64,000 nucleotides of DNA from Liopterus haemorrhoidalis (lineage: Eukaryota > Arthropoda > Insecta > Coleoptera > Dytiscidae), in assembly GCA_963971575.1 (NCBI GenBank), contig OZ020620.1, forward strand, positions 39,222,924 to 39,286,923, in the 5' to 3' direction. Below, piece after piece: positions 21,340 through 32,504 of this stretch (positions are counted from its first letter, which is position 1; the number at the start of each line of letters is the position of its first letter). The translations under genes and the position numbers were made by a program. The notes below the pieces were generated by a model, which was given only the letters and a program-made list of their open reading frames with translations, did no database searches and was not told where the DNA came from.

Positions 21340-21838
21340 ATTTAAAGCGGGAATTCCGCAGGGAAGTATGCTAGGACATCTCCTATATCTACTGTACACC
21401 AGCGACCTCCGAAAATTACAAAATAACTAGAGCTACTTTTGTAGATGACACTGATATTGACACGGAATCGACAGGATACTGACAAAAACTCTTCACCCAA
21501 ATATATAACGGGACAAAAAAATGGCGAATGAAACTAAATGAATCTAAATCAGTTTATACAGTGAATTTCTTTTATCCTGCCAATATAGGTATTATCGTTA
21601 CTATGGTAATTGAAATCTAACAGCAATGTAAAATTGCGTTTCTTTTTATTTCCAACATAGGCGATTTTACATTGCTGTCAAAATAATTTGTCGTTACTAG
21701 GGAAACCATGCATAATAATAATTTCAATATTGCAGGATAAAAAAAATTCACTGTATTAACTTTACTAACAGATGTTTTGAATATATCCCGGTAACTATTA
21801 ACGATCAAATAGTGCATCTTGCCATGACCTTAGAGGCC
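21340..21838 (+). pseudogene. Jockey-like LINE RT fragment, split by a MITE
   Basis: The plus frame gives AGIPQGSMLGHLLYLLYTSD (motif B region), then after a frameshift TFVDDTDI in place of the usual ADD box. The next segment, WRMKLNESKSV, is interrupted by the MITE at 21559-21753. Beyond it the frame resumes with NFTNRCFEYIPVTINDQIV and MTLEA. The catalytic Y/ADD box is altered, and the fragment ends at a mariner piece. Confidence 0.78.
21559..21753. mobile_element. 195-bp TA-flanked MITE
   Basis: Ends CAGTGAATTTCTTTTATCC and GGATAAAAAAAATTCACTG are flanked by TA (21557-21558, 21754-21755). It interrupts the LINE frame between the codons for SKSV and NFTN, so it is younger than that LINE. 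An inner inverted repeat around AACAGCAATGTAAAATTGC/GCGATTTTACATTGCTGTC strengthens the foldback. Confidence 0.88.
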
Positions 21839-22352
21839 AATTCATTGGTCAAAATCTGATGAATGGTAGTGTGAGTCAAATTCAAATCTTCCCGGTCATT
21901 CTGACTGTCAACTGACGATCTGAACGCACAAGATCCCAGATTCTGTCCACATTTTCATCGGTTCTTGAAGTTGAAGGCCTTCCGCTGCGTGGTTCATCTT
22001 CAATCAACTCTCTTCTTTCTGAAAATGCCTTAAACCACCAAAAAGCCTGGGTCCTTGACAAAACACTGTCTTCGTAGGCCTGCTGAAGTTTTGCAAAAGT
22101 TTCCGTTGCGCTGTGCCCAAGTCTAAAGCAAAACCTGATAGCACACATTTGCTCGAAATGAATCATTTTTAGAACGCACTAGAAAAAACTGATTCACGAA
22201 AAAACTACGGACAACAAAATTACTCTAGCGAGTTCAAACTGGTACTGAAGGCGTATCACATGTTCACCTGATGCCTCTCCAAGTCCCGCGTCCTAAATGT
22301 TACCAGATCAAACGGTATGTTGTCAGTCTGGCTACTTAATTTGCACACCTAG
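21838..22352 (-). pseudogene. mariner family B, N-terminal fragment (B1)
   Basis: The minus frame (22166-21882) encodes the N-terminal DNA-binding region: HFEQMCAIRFCFRLGHSATE, FWWFKAFSERRELIEDEPRS. The intact terminal end is CTAGGTGTGCAAATTAAG near 22352, beside TA. The copy stops after ILTNE; nothing of the catalytic domain follows. Confidence 0.85.
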
Positions 22353-22354
22353 TA

Positions 22355-23237
22355 TATATATAACTGTGAATAGTTTAATTATACTTTTTTGCAAAAGCTC
22401 TTGGTGCGCCTCTGAGAAATAGCATGCTACTTGTCATTCCATGGTCAAGATACGCATTCTGCAAGTGATTTATTGGTGTGTGGACTTACCTCTCTGGAGT
22501 GATGCATTGCCCATGGTTCATCCAGAACCAGCAGCATAACGAGAATCACCAGAATCAAAACCTTCCTTCAGGCTCAACTCAACTAATTAGTACTACTCCA
22601 CGAATTGTAATCATTTCCGTGTTATTGTGCCTATTGTTCCAGTTCGCAACCGCGACAACAGAGCGAGCAACTAGCTAGCAACTAGCTTCGACTGTATGTT
22701 TGTCAAACTAATACAATTCACTGACTAAATCTACAAACTGGAACGAAGTTAAGTGGACATATTACGTATATGTAGTTTGACTTTTCATTCTGATTTATTA
22801 TTTAAACTTGCGTTTAAAATAAAAAAAGAAGTAAAGAAACTTCTTAAAGAAAAAGATGCTTTAAGAAGTGCGGCAGAAATTAATGTTGCCGATTGATGTA
22901 ATCGCGTTTACATTTGTATATCGATATGTCTATGAATTTTTAGGATACAATCATTCTGGGTAGCATCATAAATAAGTTCAATTTTTATATAATAATTTTA
23001 TTTTTCAATAAAAGAATTGCAACGGTATCCATTGGCCGATTAAAAACATATGGCGTGGTAAAAATAGGTAGAATACTTGAATGATTGAACACAAATTAAA
23101 CAGAAATCTGTTAAAAAAATGATCGAGCCCACTCTCGTCAAAATTTGTGAAATATTTGTCTTTTAATAACGAAGTGCTGTCGTCGATTCTACGTAGCCGA
23201 TTTTGGCATGCATTGCATTTTACCAAGCACCATCATA
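22355..23237. other. unassigned
   Basis: No gene or repeat named. A CAACTAGCTAGCAACTAGC run lies near 22662-22685. Confidence 0.4.
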
Positions 23238-23239
23238 TA

Positions 23240-23804
23240 GACCGGGAGCTCATGACTGTTTTTGGTCTCCGATTTCATACAGCATGCCTTTTGGAGGAGA
23301 GAATATTTACCCTGTGACAACAAAAAAGGGATGGTACTAAACCCCTGCACGCTTTCCGGTCATAGGGAAAATTGCATTTCTACTTAAACACAAAATTTTT
23401 GTGCTTTTCTCTGATTTAATATTGCTTGCCCTTTTGTCAAAAGAAAGTTATAACAAATTTAAAGTCTTTTAAATATATGCATGCGATTAGGAGGGCCCCA
23501 AAGGGCTCAAACGGTCATGTGATCTTGTAATAAAAAAATATGATTTTCCGCGTTTTCATACAGCATGCCTATAATTAAAAGACTTTAAATTTGTTATAAC
23601 TTTCTTTTGACAAAAGGGCAGGCAATATTAAATCAGAGAAAAACACAAAAATTTTGTGCAAGTGGAAATGCAATTTTCCCTATGACCGGAAAGCGTGCAG
23701 GGGTTTAGTACCATCTCTTTTTTGTTGTCACAGGGTAAATATTCTCTCCTCCAAAAGGCATGCTGTATGAAATCGGAGAACAAAAATGTCATGAGCTCCC
23801 GGTC
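23240..23804. mobile_element. long-TIR MITE (565 bp, arms about 232 bp)
   Basis: The arms 23240-23472 and 23577-23804 are near-perfect reverse complements, starting GACCGGGAGCTCATGAC. They enclose a loop of about 105 bp. TA lies on both sides (23238-23239, 23805-23806). Non-coding; open frames are mirror images of the arms. High arm identity suggests recent activity or gene conversion. Confidence 0.88.
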
Positions 23805-23806
23805 TA

Positions 23807-24340
23807 ATATGAACAATTCTTTGGTTATTAGTCATTACAATTTGTTTTCAAGAATGGAATTTATTTATGTCTCAACTCAAACATGTATTAAAATGCGTTT
23901 TGTAGAACGGGCTCAGTTAAATCATTCCTATGCTATAGTGCGTTCAAAGGTTAGAATGCAGTATTGCTCTTAAGTGAAATGAGGGTGGCGTTACCAAATG
24001 TTATAAAAGCATTCAAAATGTCAATAAATTCAAATTTATATCCAATATTTTATTTTCTTGTTGATAATTTATTGAAAATAAGTGGAAAAATTATCGTATA
24101 AAAACGAATAAACATTTGTACCGCGTTTTCAACGATCAGCGAATTTTACAGCTAGCAACCTCGCCAAGAAAGAAAAGGATAGTGTTATTAGTAAAACCCA
24201 TTAGAGAGCAAGAAAAAGAACTACTCCATTTTCCCCTGTACAACATTCTAACGTTTGAACGGACTATTTTTTTTTTTTACAAAATTTTTTGGACGCTTCA
24301 ACGGCTTAGGTTATTAGCGCCTCGGTACGTTACGGTAACA
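23807..24340. other. unassigned
   Basis: No recognisable feature; runs into the 3' end of the minus-strand LINE. Confidence 0.4.
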
Positions 24341-24349
24341 AATGGTAGA

Positions 24350-26470
24350 TGCAATAATTATAATAATGATAATAATATAACATAATGTAATAAACTAAGT
24401 ATATAATAATAAATACATGATTAAAGATATTTAATAGCTAGTTAGGTCTATATTAGGTGGTATATATTTATGTCTTTTAGGAACTTTATCACTTTTGTTT
24501 CAAGGTCTTTATTGTGGGCAAGGGCTCGTTCGAGGGTTTCGGGGATCTTGTTGTTGCAACGCTCTGTTGTATATTTGCAGCACTCGATTAGAATGTGACT
24601 TACAGTGATACGTGAGTTGCATGTGTCACAAATGGGGGAAAGAATGTGCAAATATATGTTTGTGGGTGGTGTTTGTATGACCAATCCTCAACCTCGTGAG
24701 CACAACTTGGTCATGCCTGTTTGCACTGGGTGCTCATGGTTTGGTGTCCATTTATATAGTTCGTAGGTGATTGTTGGTGATTGAGTTCCAAAATTCCTTT
24801 CATTTATCTCTTACGTTGGCTTTTATGAGACTTTTGAAGTCGGCAACTGGGACTGGTGTATTTGTAGTCGGGAGATTTGTTGCTTCTTTTGCCGCAACAT
24901 CTGCTCTCTCGTTTCCTATTATCCCAATGTGAGAAGGGATCCAGATTATAGTTATGTTTTTTCCATTAATAAGAGCCTCGTGGATGTTGTCTTGGATTTT
25001 CTGAACAGTTGTGTTGCCTGAGTAGATTTCTTGGATGGAAATAATGGCACTCAAGGAGTCACTAAATATTAGGAAGTTTTTCAAGCTATTTTAGGAGTCC
25101 AGGATGTATTCAGAAGCTTGAAGTAGGCTATATGATTCCGCTGTAAAGACAATGGTTTCTTCTGGTAACTGGTACATGTGTGTTTCGTCTCCGATTATTA
25201 TCGCAGCACTGGTTTTACTGCTTATTTTGGTACCATCAGTGTAAATGGCAGTGAACTGTTTATATTTGGTTAGGATTTCATTGTAGGAATGCAAGTGCAA
25301 GGTGTCTCAAAAGAAATTTTATATTTAGTGGATCGATTAAAAAAAAAGTAAGCCGTATATAGAAAAAATGTTTATTAATTATTCAAATACACTTTTTGGG
25401 GATTTATTTCTTAAAAATAATATCGTCTAAATGTAGACCCTCGCGTTCTCGGCACTCATTTAATCGAACAGTAAAATTACTTATGACGTCTCGGCAGGTG
25501 GACTCAGGGATAGCTGCCATTTCGTGACGGATATTTTCTTTCAAATGCGCCAGTGAAGTCGGTTTATTGGCGTAAACTTTAGATTTAAGATAACCCCATA
25601 GTAAAATGTCCATAGGGGTTAAATCTGGACTGCGTGGAGGCCAATTTATGTCACCTCTCCGGGAGATCAATTTGCCTGAGAAAATTTCACGAACACGTGG
25701 CAGAGACATATTGGACGTGTGTGAAGTTGCTCCGTCCTGTTGGAACCATGTTCTTTGGTTATAGCCAGGAAAGTTTTGCAGTTCAGGTACCAAGAAGTTG
25801 TCTAACATCTCCACATAACGCTCTGAATTCACTGTAACTCACTTCCGAATTGAAAGTTTCGGGTCGTCACGAACAGACTGATTAACATTCTCCACGTTTT
25901 CTACCGTTCTTGATGACCTAGGTCGCCCGGATTTTGATTTATCCAGCGTTGTACCAGTCTCTTCAAACTTTTTAACCCAATGTCGAATGAGAGGAATGCT
26001 TGGCGCCTCATTTAAGTGGCGAAAACCTCGAATTCTGCAGAATTTTCTACGCGCTACAGTCGCCGAATCACCGTTTTTGTAAAACTCTCGCACACACAAC
26101 GCGCGGTCTGCTCCCAAGAAACACTCCATAGCGACTACATTCCCAAGAGCCAGGCTACCGATTGACATAACCGCAGTAAGCTAAATAAATATAAAATTTC
26201 TTTTGAGACACTTTGTATATACTGGGATGTCTGTTCTGTTTTTGGTACTGTGTTAAGGACAGATTGAAGATTGGTTTTTTCAAGATCCACGGGGGTATTT
26301 TATTATAGCTGCTTGTTAGAATCGACTTGGGGAGTTTGGTGTTAGTTTCGGTGAGGTATTGGCATATTTTTTCGTGAAGGACTATAGTTTGAAATGAATA
26401 GTATGCTGACAGTATAAAGCTACTTGGAGAGTTGTTAATAATTTCTGCTATGTTTCGATTATATAATTAA
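24350..26470 (-). pseudogene. I/Jockey-type LINE with RNase H, split by a DD41D mariner
   Basis: Minus-strand coding begins near 26460 (LPKSILTSSYNKIPPWILKK). It is interrupted at the mariner (25298-26215), and continues with FTAIYTDGTKISSKTSAAI, IVFTAESYSLLQASEYI, LIFSDSLSAIISIQEIY and WIPSHIGIIGNERADVAAKE. All four acidic RNase H positions and the His are visible. An in-frame stop lies at about 25091; a frameshift precedes the zinc motif CDTCNSRITVSHILIEC. It ends in an AT-rich tail near 24350. Confidence 0.88.
25298..26215 (-). mobile_element. DD41D (rosa-like) mariner with internal deletion
   Basis: Terminal repeats CAAGGTGTCTCAAAAGAAA and the complementary TTTCTTTTGAGACACTTTG bound 918 bp. 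The frame 26168-25839 gives the helix-turn-helix part (LIRHWVKKFEETGT, KSGRPRSSRTVENV). After a single stop codon the same frame continues (25832-25404) with WFQQDGATSHT and WPPRSPDLTPMDILLWGYLK. I count 41 residues between the second and third catalytic Asp. The segment with the first Asp (SDEAHF-type) is deleted at the junction. Confidence 0.9.
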
Positions 26471-27064
26471 TATTTGCTCATTGATGCGTAGCCTAGTCTT
26501 GCAAATAATTGTTACAATTGCTTTTTAATAATTTAATTAAAAGTAAGTATAGTTAAAACTCCAAATCTATAATCATTATCTCCAGTTTTCTTTTCCACTA
26601 CATCTATTTCAACAGATCTTAATTATTTTTTTCAGCTTTCAGTTTACATTCTATTTATAAATAAGGTTATTTCCTCAAACAATTCAATGCTTTGTGATTT
26701 TACATTAATGCTATAATAGAGAGACTGGTGTAAAAATCTGAAACAAATAGGTGTAATTATTAATGAAGCTCTTGATATAAGTGATAACCTGAAAAAAGTC
26801 TTCACTTCCAAAATTCCAAAATACGAGTGATGACAAGAAAAATGCTCCTCAGTTTTAGAATTCAAGTACATTTCTTTAAAACACTATAAAGGTGTTTTTT
26901 TGAGCTCTTGGCGAGAGGGTTCAACTCCCTGGATGGTACCTGGGTTTAAATACATATTTTGTCGTTATTTAAATATTTTGTCGTTACTTGAATAATTTGT
27001 CGTACATTTTTTTCTGTCGTTCTTAAAATCTGAATCTATGTCGTAAACCAACCTTATTTTGACT
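26471..27064. other. unassigned; isolated GGTTCAACTCC word
   Basis: Near 26900-26930 a GGGTTCAACTCCCTGG word resembles a B box, but no A box at the right distance is clear. Otherwise nothing recognised. Confidence 0.35.
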
Positions 27065-28121
27065 GTCAGAAAAAATTGATGTGAAGTGTGAATTTTCACA
27101 CATTTCAGGGTTTCGCAGGTATTTAGTAACTGAATGATGATTATTTGGGATGCCAAAACAAATTTTATGTCAAAATATTTTTTTATGAATTTTAATTCGA
27201 ATGCCTAATACCATTATTTAAGTTTCTAAATATGTGCAGTTTTTTTTTTATATATCAAGGTTTATTAAGATTTTGAAAATTGCGCCTATGGCTTCCATTG
27301 GTTGCTTAAATCATAAGCCCCGCCCTCTGATTTCGTATACATTCCAACATAGAATTAAATTATAATTTTAACACTTCTCACTGGTTATTAAATTTACACT
27401 TTTGAAAATTAAATGCAACATTTACCAAAATATAACTAGAATTTTGACAAAATAATTTAAACAAAATACAAATGCAACAAAAAAACAGAAAAATTAAAAT
27501 TGACAGGAATCGAACTCTAGTTTGCAAATTACAAAGCAACGACGAAACGCACTACGCTACGAGCGCTTACTTATCTATTGTGTTAAATAGCGAATTAAAT
27601 ATTTAACATATTTTAGTTAAAAGCACAAAAAATGCGTTATTTTCTGAAAACATAATCTGATCAAAAATTCCTGTTGTACTATTCCGGTTCACACCAATGT
27701 ACATTACTTAGCATTTTTTCAGATTTTTAGTTTAAACCATCTGGGCTACAGGGTGTGGCACAATTTTTTTTTTGCACAATTTTGGCAAAAATCGTGTCAA
27801 AATAATTTATTTTACAAAAATAAAATTTTGATCGTTAATCCACGTACTAAGGGCTTTCATGTGATACCCTACTCAGAATTTAAAAATATATTTTTTTTCG
27901 ATGAGCACATATTTGTTTATATTTTTAGGGGGATATGTTTTTTTAGATGTTTTGGTATTTTTCCTATGTTCGGGTCAACGAGTTGTATAAGCATGCTAAA
28001 TTTTAACTCTCTAGGTTTAGCCGTTTGGCTACAATTTTTACCGAACAGACATACAGACAGACAGAGAGACGACAAAATCACGGTATAAGGGTTTTATGGC
28101 CATACCTACAAAACCCTAAAA
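27065..28121 (-). mobile_element. Helentron/DINE-like repeat, family R2, copy 1
   Basis: Minus orientation. The 5' subterminal repeat, read on the plus strand, is ACCTACAAAACCCT (28104-28117). The 3' one is AGGGTTTCGCAGGT (27107-27120). Outside the latter lies a perfect hairpin GTGTGAA-TT-TTCACAC (27086-27101). A short GTCT array is next to the 5' end (about 28040-28075). About 1 kb, non-coding, with a tRNA-like segment in the middle. The inverted copy at 37854 matches over its length. Confidence 0.7.
27500..27567 (-). repeat. tRNA-like segment inside R2 copy 1
   Basis: Minus strand: A-box-like TAGCGTAGTGCG, and 43 bases later B-box-like AGTTCGATTCC. This is almost the canonical tRNA spacing. 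A TTGC/GCAA stem sits where the anticodon arm would be. No acceptor stem forms, so this is a tRNA-derived or SINE-like relic, not a tRNA gene. Confidence 0.6.
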
Positions 28122-28682
28122 AGGAACCCAAATAATTAGAATAACTTCCTCCTGGAGTGTGGAGACAGTTATTAGATATGATTCTCCAGGTGGGGTCTGT
28201 CGAGGGCATGTGCCACGTAGGTGAACGTTGGCGAGTGTCAGACATTGGAAAGTGACGTGCGACGGGTGACGTGTGACGGGTGACGGGTATCACGCCCATT
28301 TGAACTCTCTGGAAACAATGCATCATTGCGGCTGTCGAAGTGTCGATGTGAAGTGTCAGTTGGCATTACCTGCACAGTACAGGGATTGCGGTAGTGTACG
28401 CTGCTGTTGCAAACTCACTGGGTGGTAGAACATAGGGTTATGAAAACTGACGCCTGTATTTGCCAGACGGACAAGTATACTCATATGTAAAAGTGTATAA
28501 AAACATATATATGTAATTCAATTTAATTTGTCCAATATTGCTATTTTGGTAACTATTGGGCTCAACAGCGCTATAAAGTGACACCAAGCGGACAGAATTT
28601 GAACTAATAGAACGAGTAACTGACTGAGACTGAGAAAATTGTTAATTCTCTTGTTAAAATACTAATCCAACAAAAATAGATA
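28122..28682. other. unassigned; short GTGACGGG tandem
   Basis: A degenerate tandem of GTGACGNG words at about 28251-28290. The region 28180-28400 is GC-richer than average. No gene recognised. Confidence 0.4.
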
Positions 28683-28686
28683 TTAA

Positions 28687-30097
28687 CCCATTAAGTCCCA
28701 CTGTCGTCATATGATTGAGCAAAATTAAAGGCCTGTAACTTTTCGCCGATGTGATATTTCGAAATAAATTTTGCAGAAAATGTATCTTTATTATTTAGTT
28801 TTTGAGATTTGAAGTATTTTGAATAATTATTTATAATAAATTTTAAATAGTTAATTTTTTTTTTTAAGTTGCTAGTGAAGGTTTTCAGTTTATAGGTGTT
28901 TCTATTTATCATTTATGAAATATAAAGAATTAATGAACAAAAAAAAAAACATATCAATTCTGCAAAGTACACAGAATAATATTTATTATTTGTTTTGCGC
29001 ACTTTGCAACTTTTGTAACCTTGAAACTATGTCTAAATTCACTGTAGTCATACGACGACAGTGGGACTCACAGATATAATAACGCTTAAGGGTTGTATCA
29101 CTTACTAGGTGGTTCTACTCTGCAAATACGTGTATATTTGCTGTGGTTATTTAGTGAATAAGATAACCGTAAGTTTTTCAAGTATTTTAAAATTATTCCT
29201 GTACTTAGGATAATTTATTTTTTTACTAAAATGTCTACGAAAAGGGCTTTATCAGTTCGCGTATTAGAGGAAATAATTAACGACGATTCCTTTTGGGAAG
29301 AAGTAGATGAAAATGAAAAGGTGGATATTGTCGTTTTACCTCCACCGGTTGACAAACAGACAGATGAAGAAGATATAGATGATGTTTTACTCCATGACGC
29401 ACCTGAAGTGAAAGATACTGCAGGTGAAGTGGAAGTTCATTTCAAGTCAAAAAATATTATTTCTGCACCAAGTTCTATGCCCAGCACTTCTAAATCTAAT
29501 AAGAAACGACGATTATGTAATGATGAACCTATGTATAGCCACCAAAAAACTCATTACACAAAATTATCTATCTTTGAAAAAAGATTCAAAGAAGTTTTGT
29601 TCAATATAAAGAGTAAAATCGGACATTTATCACCTGTGCAATTATTTGAAACCATTTGGACTGATGAAATAAACTCTTATATTGTAAAAGAGAGTATCCG
29701 TTACTCTGTCACAAAAAATGAACCATTTACTTTTTCTGTAGAAGAGTTGAAGACTTTTTTGGGAATTTTACTTCTATCTGGCTACCATCAATTACCATCT
29801 GAAAAAATATATTGGTCAAATGATCCTGATTTAGGTTTCTTTTTCTATAATTAATCAGAATTTTGTGTGAAATAAAACTAAAATTGTGCTACATAAACAT
29901 ATAAAAGAAAACGTATTATTTGACAAGGTCTTACAGTAAGTCCCGTTGTCCTCATATGACGACACCATCCCCTGAGGCCCCTATGGATGCGAAAGTTAAA
30001 ATTTGCCAAAATACCAATTACTTAATTTTTTTATGTAATATAAATGTAAAAAAAAGACAAAAATAAAATAAAAAATATACACTTGGGACTTAATGGG
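28687..30097 (+). mobile_element. piggyBac element, deletion derivative
   Basis: Ends CCCATTAAGTCCCA and TGGGACTTAATGGG, each flanked by TTAA (28683-28686, 30098-30101), the diagnostic piggyBac target. Internal inverted repeats containing CACTGTCGTCATATGA occur at 28697, about 29048 (inverted) and about 29938. The 1.41-kb body carries only the N-terminal part of the transposase. Confidence 0.95.
29231..29854 (+). CDS. piggyBac transposase N-terminal half
   Basis: 207 codons from ATG to stop, without internal interruption. The acidic N-terminus (residues 10-75) is followed by a basic SNKKRRLC patch. Then comes the start of the DDE_Tnp_1_7-type domain: LSPVQLFETIWTDEI, SVEELKTFLGILLLSGYHQL. 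The frame ends at a TAA just after YWSNDPDLG, upstream of the first catalytic Asp. Full-length relatives are about 550-600 residues, so the catalytic core and Cys-rich tail are absent. If translated it could bind other transposase but not cut DNA; that is inference. Confidence 0.9.
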   Translation: MSTKRALSVRVLEEIINDDSFWEEVDENEKVDIVVLPPPVDKQTDEEDIDDVLLHDAPEVKDTAGEVEVHFKSKNIISAPSSMPSTSKSNKKRRLCNDEPMYSHQKTHYTKLSIFEKRFKEVLFNIKSKIGHLSPVQLFETIWTDEINSYIVKESIRYSVTKNEPFTFSVEELKTFLGILLLSGYHQLPSEKIYWSNDPDLGFFFYN

Positions 30098-30101
30098 TTA
30101 A

Positions 30102-31299
30102 CCTGAACATCCTGTATATATATTTTTAGTGAACAAATGGCTTCGCGGAATAATGCAAATTAAGGATTCTAAAAAAAGGTAAAAGGACCAAAAATTGCTC
30201 CTTGAGGTGCTCTTCTATCAGATAATCAAGAGTAACAAGCAAATATTAATCGTAATCATGAATAAATAGGCCTACTTACCAACAAGATATTGATTTTAAA
30301 CCTAGCAATTCTCCAACGTAATGCTTGTTAAAAAGGACTCCTAGATAAAAGAGCGCTAAAAGAGCTGGCGCTAAGCGATCTTTTCCTATATATTTAAAAA
30401 TAGACGCACATTTCTTTTGCTACAGTATTGAGAGTTTATTATTTTAATATATGCTCCACCTTTTTGAAGCTAATAGCTAAGGAAATCATCATCAATCATA
30501 TAGTGTACATGATTAACTAAGCAACAATCACTCAAGAGATAAAGTTCTTATTTAACTTGCTAAATAATGCATTATCTTAATAATATATTTTATATGCTAT
30601 GAATATGTACGGGAAATTTAATATTAAAACTCAAATTCCAAGATTGATCATGTGAAATATGTAGTAGCAACACACAAATTCATAAATAACTAAATACAAA
30701 AAAGTTTGTTAATAAAGTTGTTTAATTTTTTGAAAGATGTATTAATATTTATTTTAGAAATTAAGCTTGTAGCGCAAGAGATAAGATATTTTACAACTAA
30801 AAACGGTTTTTTAGAATTAAATAATGTTCATAATCGTATGATGGATAATGTTGTTTATCGCTATAATCATCATTGTTTGAATCTATCAAATTAACTTTAG
30901 ACTTAATTCTAACTATATCTAATTGAATTAAAGCGAAATTGTTGTTTTATATTTTAGCAAAAAGTGATATAGATGAATTATGTATGGTAGATTTATGTGT
31001 GATAGAGATGCCAATTTTTACATAAAAACTTATGGAGAGTGCAACAATACTCTTGTTTAAAGACGTGTCAGAACTTAAGAGGATATTACTTCGAGGTGTG
31101 GGTGTGCACAGTTAGGGGGCAACAAGGGGCACTTACCCTCCCCTGGAGTCTCCACTTTTAGGTGTTTTATTCCAAACCTGCTTTCTTGTTCTCATATTTA
31201 TAAGTAAAAAAAGTAAATACAAAAATAGAAGAAGCTTATAGCTAACCTTACATATTCCTGTTAAAACTATGTGCATTAAAATATTCTTACTATTAGTAA
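30102..31299. other. unassigned
   Basis: AT-rich, no recognisable gene. A short patch near 31110-31160 (GGGGCAACAAGGGGCACTT) is G/C-rich. Confidence 0.4.
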
Positions 31300-31458
31300 C
31301 AAAATTTTGCGAACTATGACAATTTAAGTTTAATCATTTTACTAGGAAAAAGGCAATTAAAAACCTAGTACAATATTGGAAAAAAATTATATATATTTAC
31401 AACAATACATGCTTAGTTCGTTTATGTTTATATTTCTTATACTTGGGATCCTCTAGGG

Positions 31459-32504
31459 CAGCGTTTCTCAACCGGGGGGCCGCGGCCCCCTGGGGGGGCG
31501 TAAACGCTTCGTCGGGGGGCCGCGAAGTCATACAAGATCGAAACATGAAAATATAATAAAAATGCACTCAATCTTACAAGATATAAATTTTATTCATATT
31601 TATAAATTCGAGTATCTTATATTGATATTCATAAAAATATACCTTTCACAACATAAATAAAATAAATATTCTATTTATTTTTATACTTAATATACTAATT
31701 TTGACAACTAATTTAAACTACAGGCTATTCCAAATGTTTAAGTTGTCACTAGCTAACTTTATAATGAGTAAATAGGCTTTTACTAAACAAAATGATCAAA
31801 AGCTTCATTTAATCGATAAAAATTACTAGATTTGAAAATCTAGTTCCGCTTTAACAAAAGAAACAGACTATAAGTAGACTATATCAAGGTCAAATAAATT
31901 GTATGTGTCGGTTAATGGGTTTCTCTGACAACAGTTCGCGTTGGAGGTACTTCAAGTATTTTTAAGTTGTGCTTTGAAGTACGATTTGAAAGTGCAATAT
32001 TTGTTATTATATATTTTTTTAATTGCTCTCCGAACTACTGGTAACTCATGAGTAAGAATGCGAATGTGTTTAAATTAAAATGGAAGGCACTTTGAACATT
32101 TGTAAATAAAAATACTTTACTTTCAAGTCGTTATAGGGAATCGTCATTTAAAAATATCACAGTTTTTTTGTCAACCGTAAAAGGTATTAAAAAAATGTTT
32201 AAGGAAAAGTTGTTGAAAAGCTTCATCCAAAGATATCCAATATGACATACGTTCCCATTTAAAAATTCGAAATTGTCCTTGATATCCTGTAATTCCGGTT
32301 TTTTTCCGGAAAACTTACTAAAAATACTACCATTCAATTTTGTGGATAAATTTTAGTTCAAAATTTTTGACGTGTGAGCAACGTCGCCTTTTCGAAAAAA
32401 CTCGTGTTCCCATTATCTTGATACACCCTATATATATAGGGGGGCCGCAGACAATATTTATATAATTTGGGGGGTCCCAGGCCATAAAAGGTTGAGAAGC
32501 ACTG
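31459..32504. mobile_element. hAT MITE (Buster-like ends) with TSD
   Basis: Ends CAGCGTTTCTCAACCGGGG and GGTTGAGAAGCACTG, flanked by a perfect TSD CTCTAGGG (31451-31458, 32505-32512). G-rich subterminal GGGGGGCCGC motifs lie at both ends. The 1.05-kb body includes a piece related to the TTCCAAACG MITE (31727-31860). Non-coding. Confidence 0.93.

Noticed and set aside
26890..26935. Fifth tRNA-like segment
   Set aside because: Only a B-box-like word is visible, with no A box at an acceptable distance.
27500..27567. Functional tRNA gene
   Set aside because: A and B boxes are present, but acceptor and anticodon stems do not form; same verdict for 38414, 59222 and 61640.
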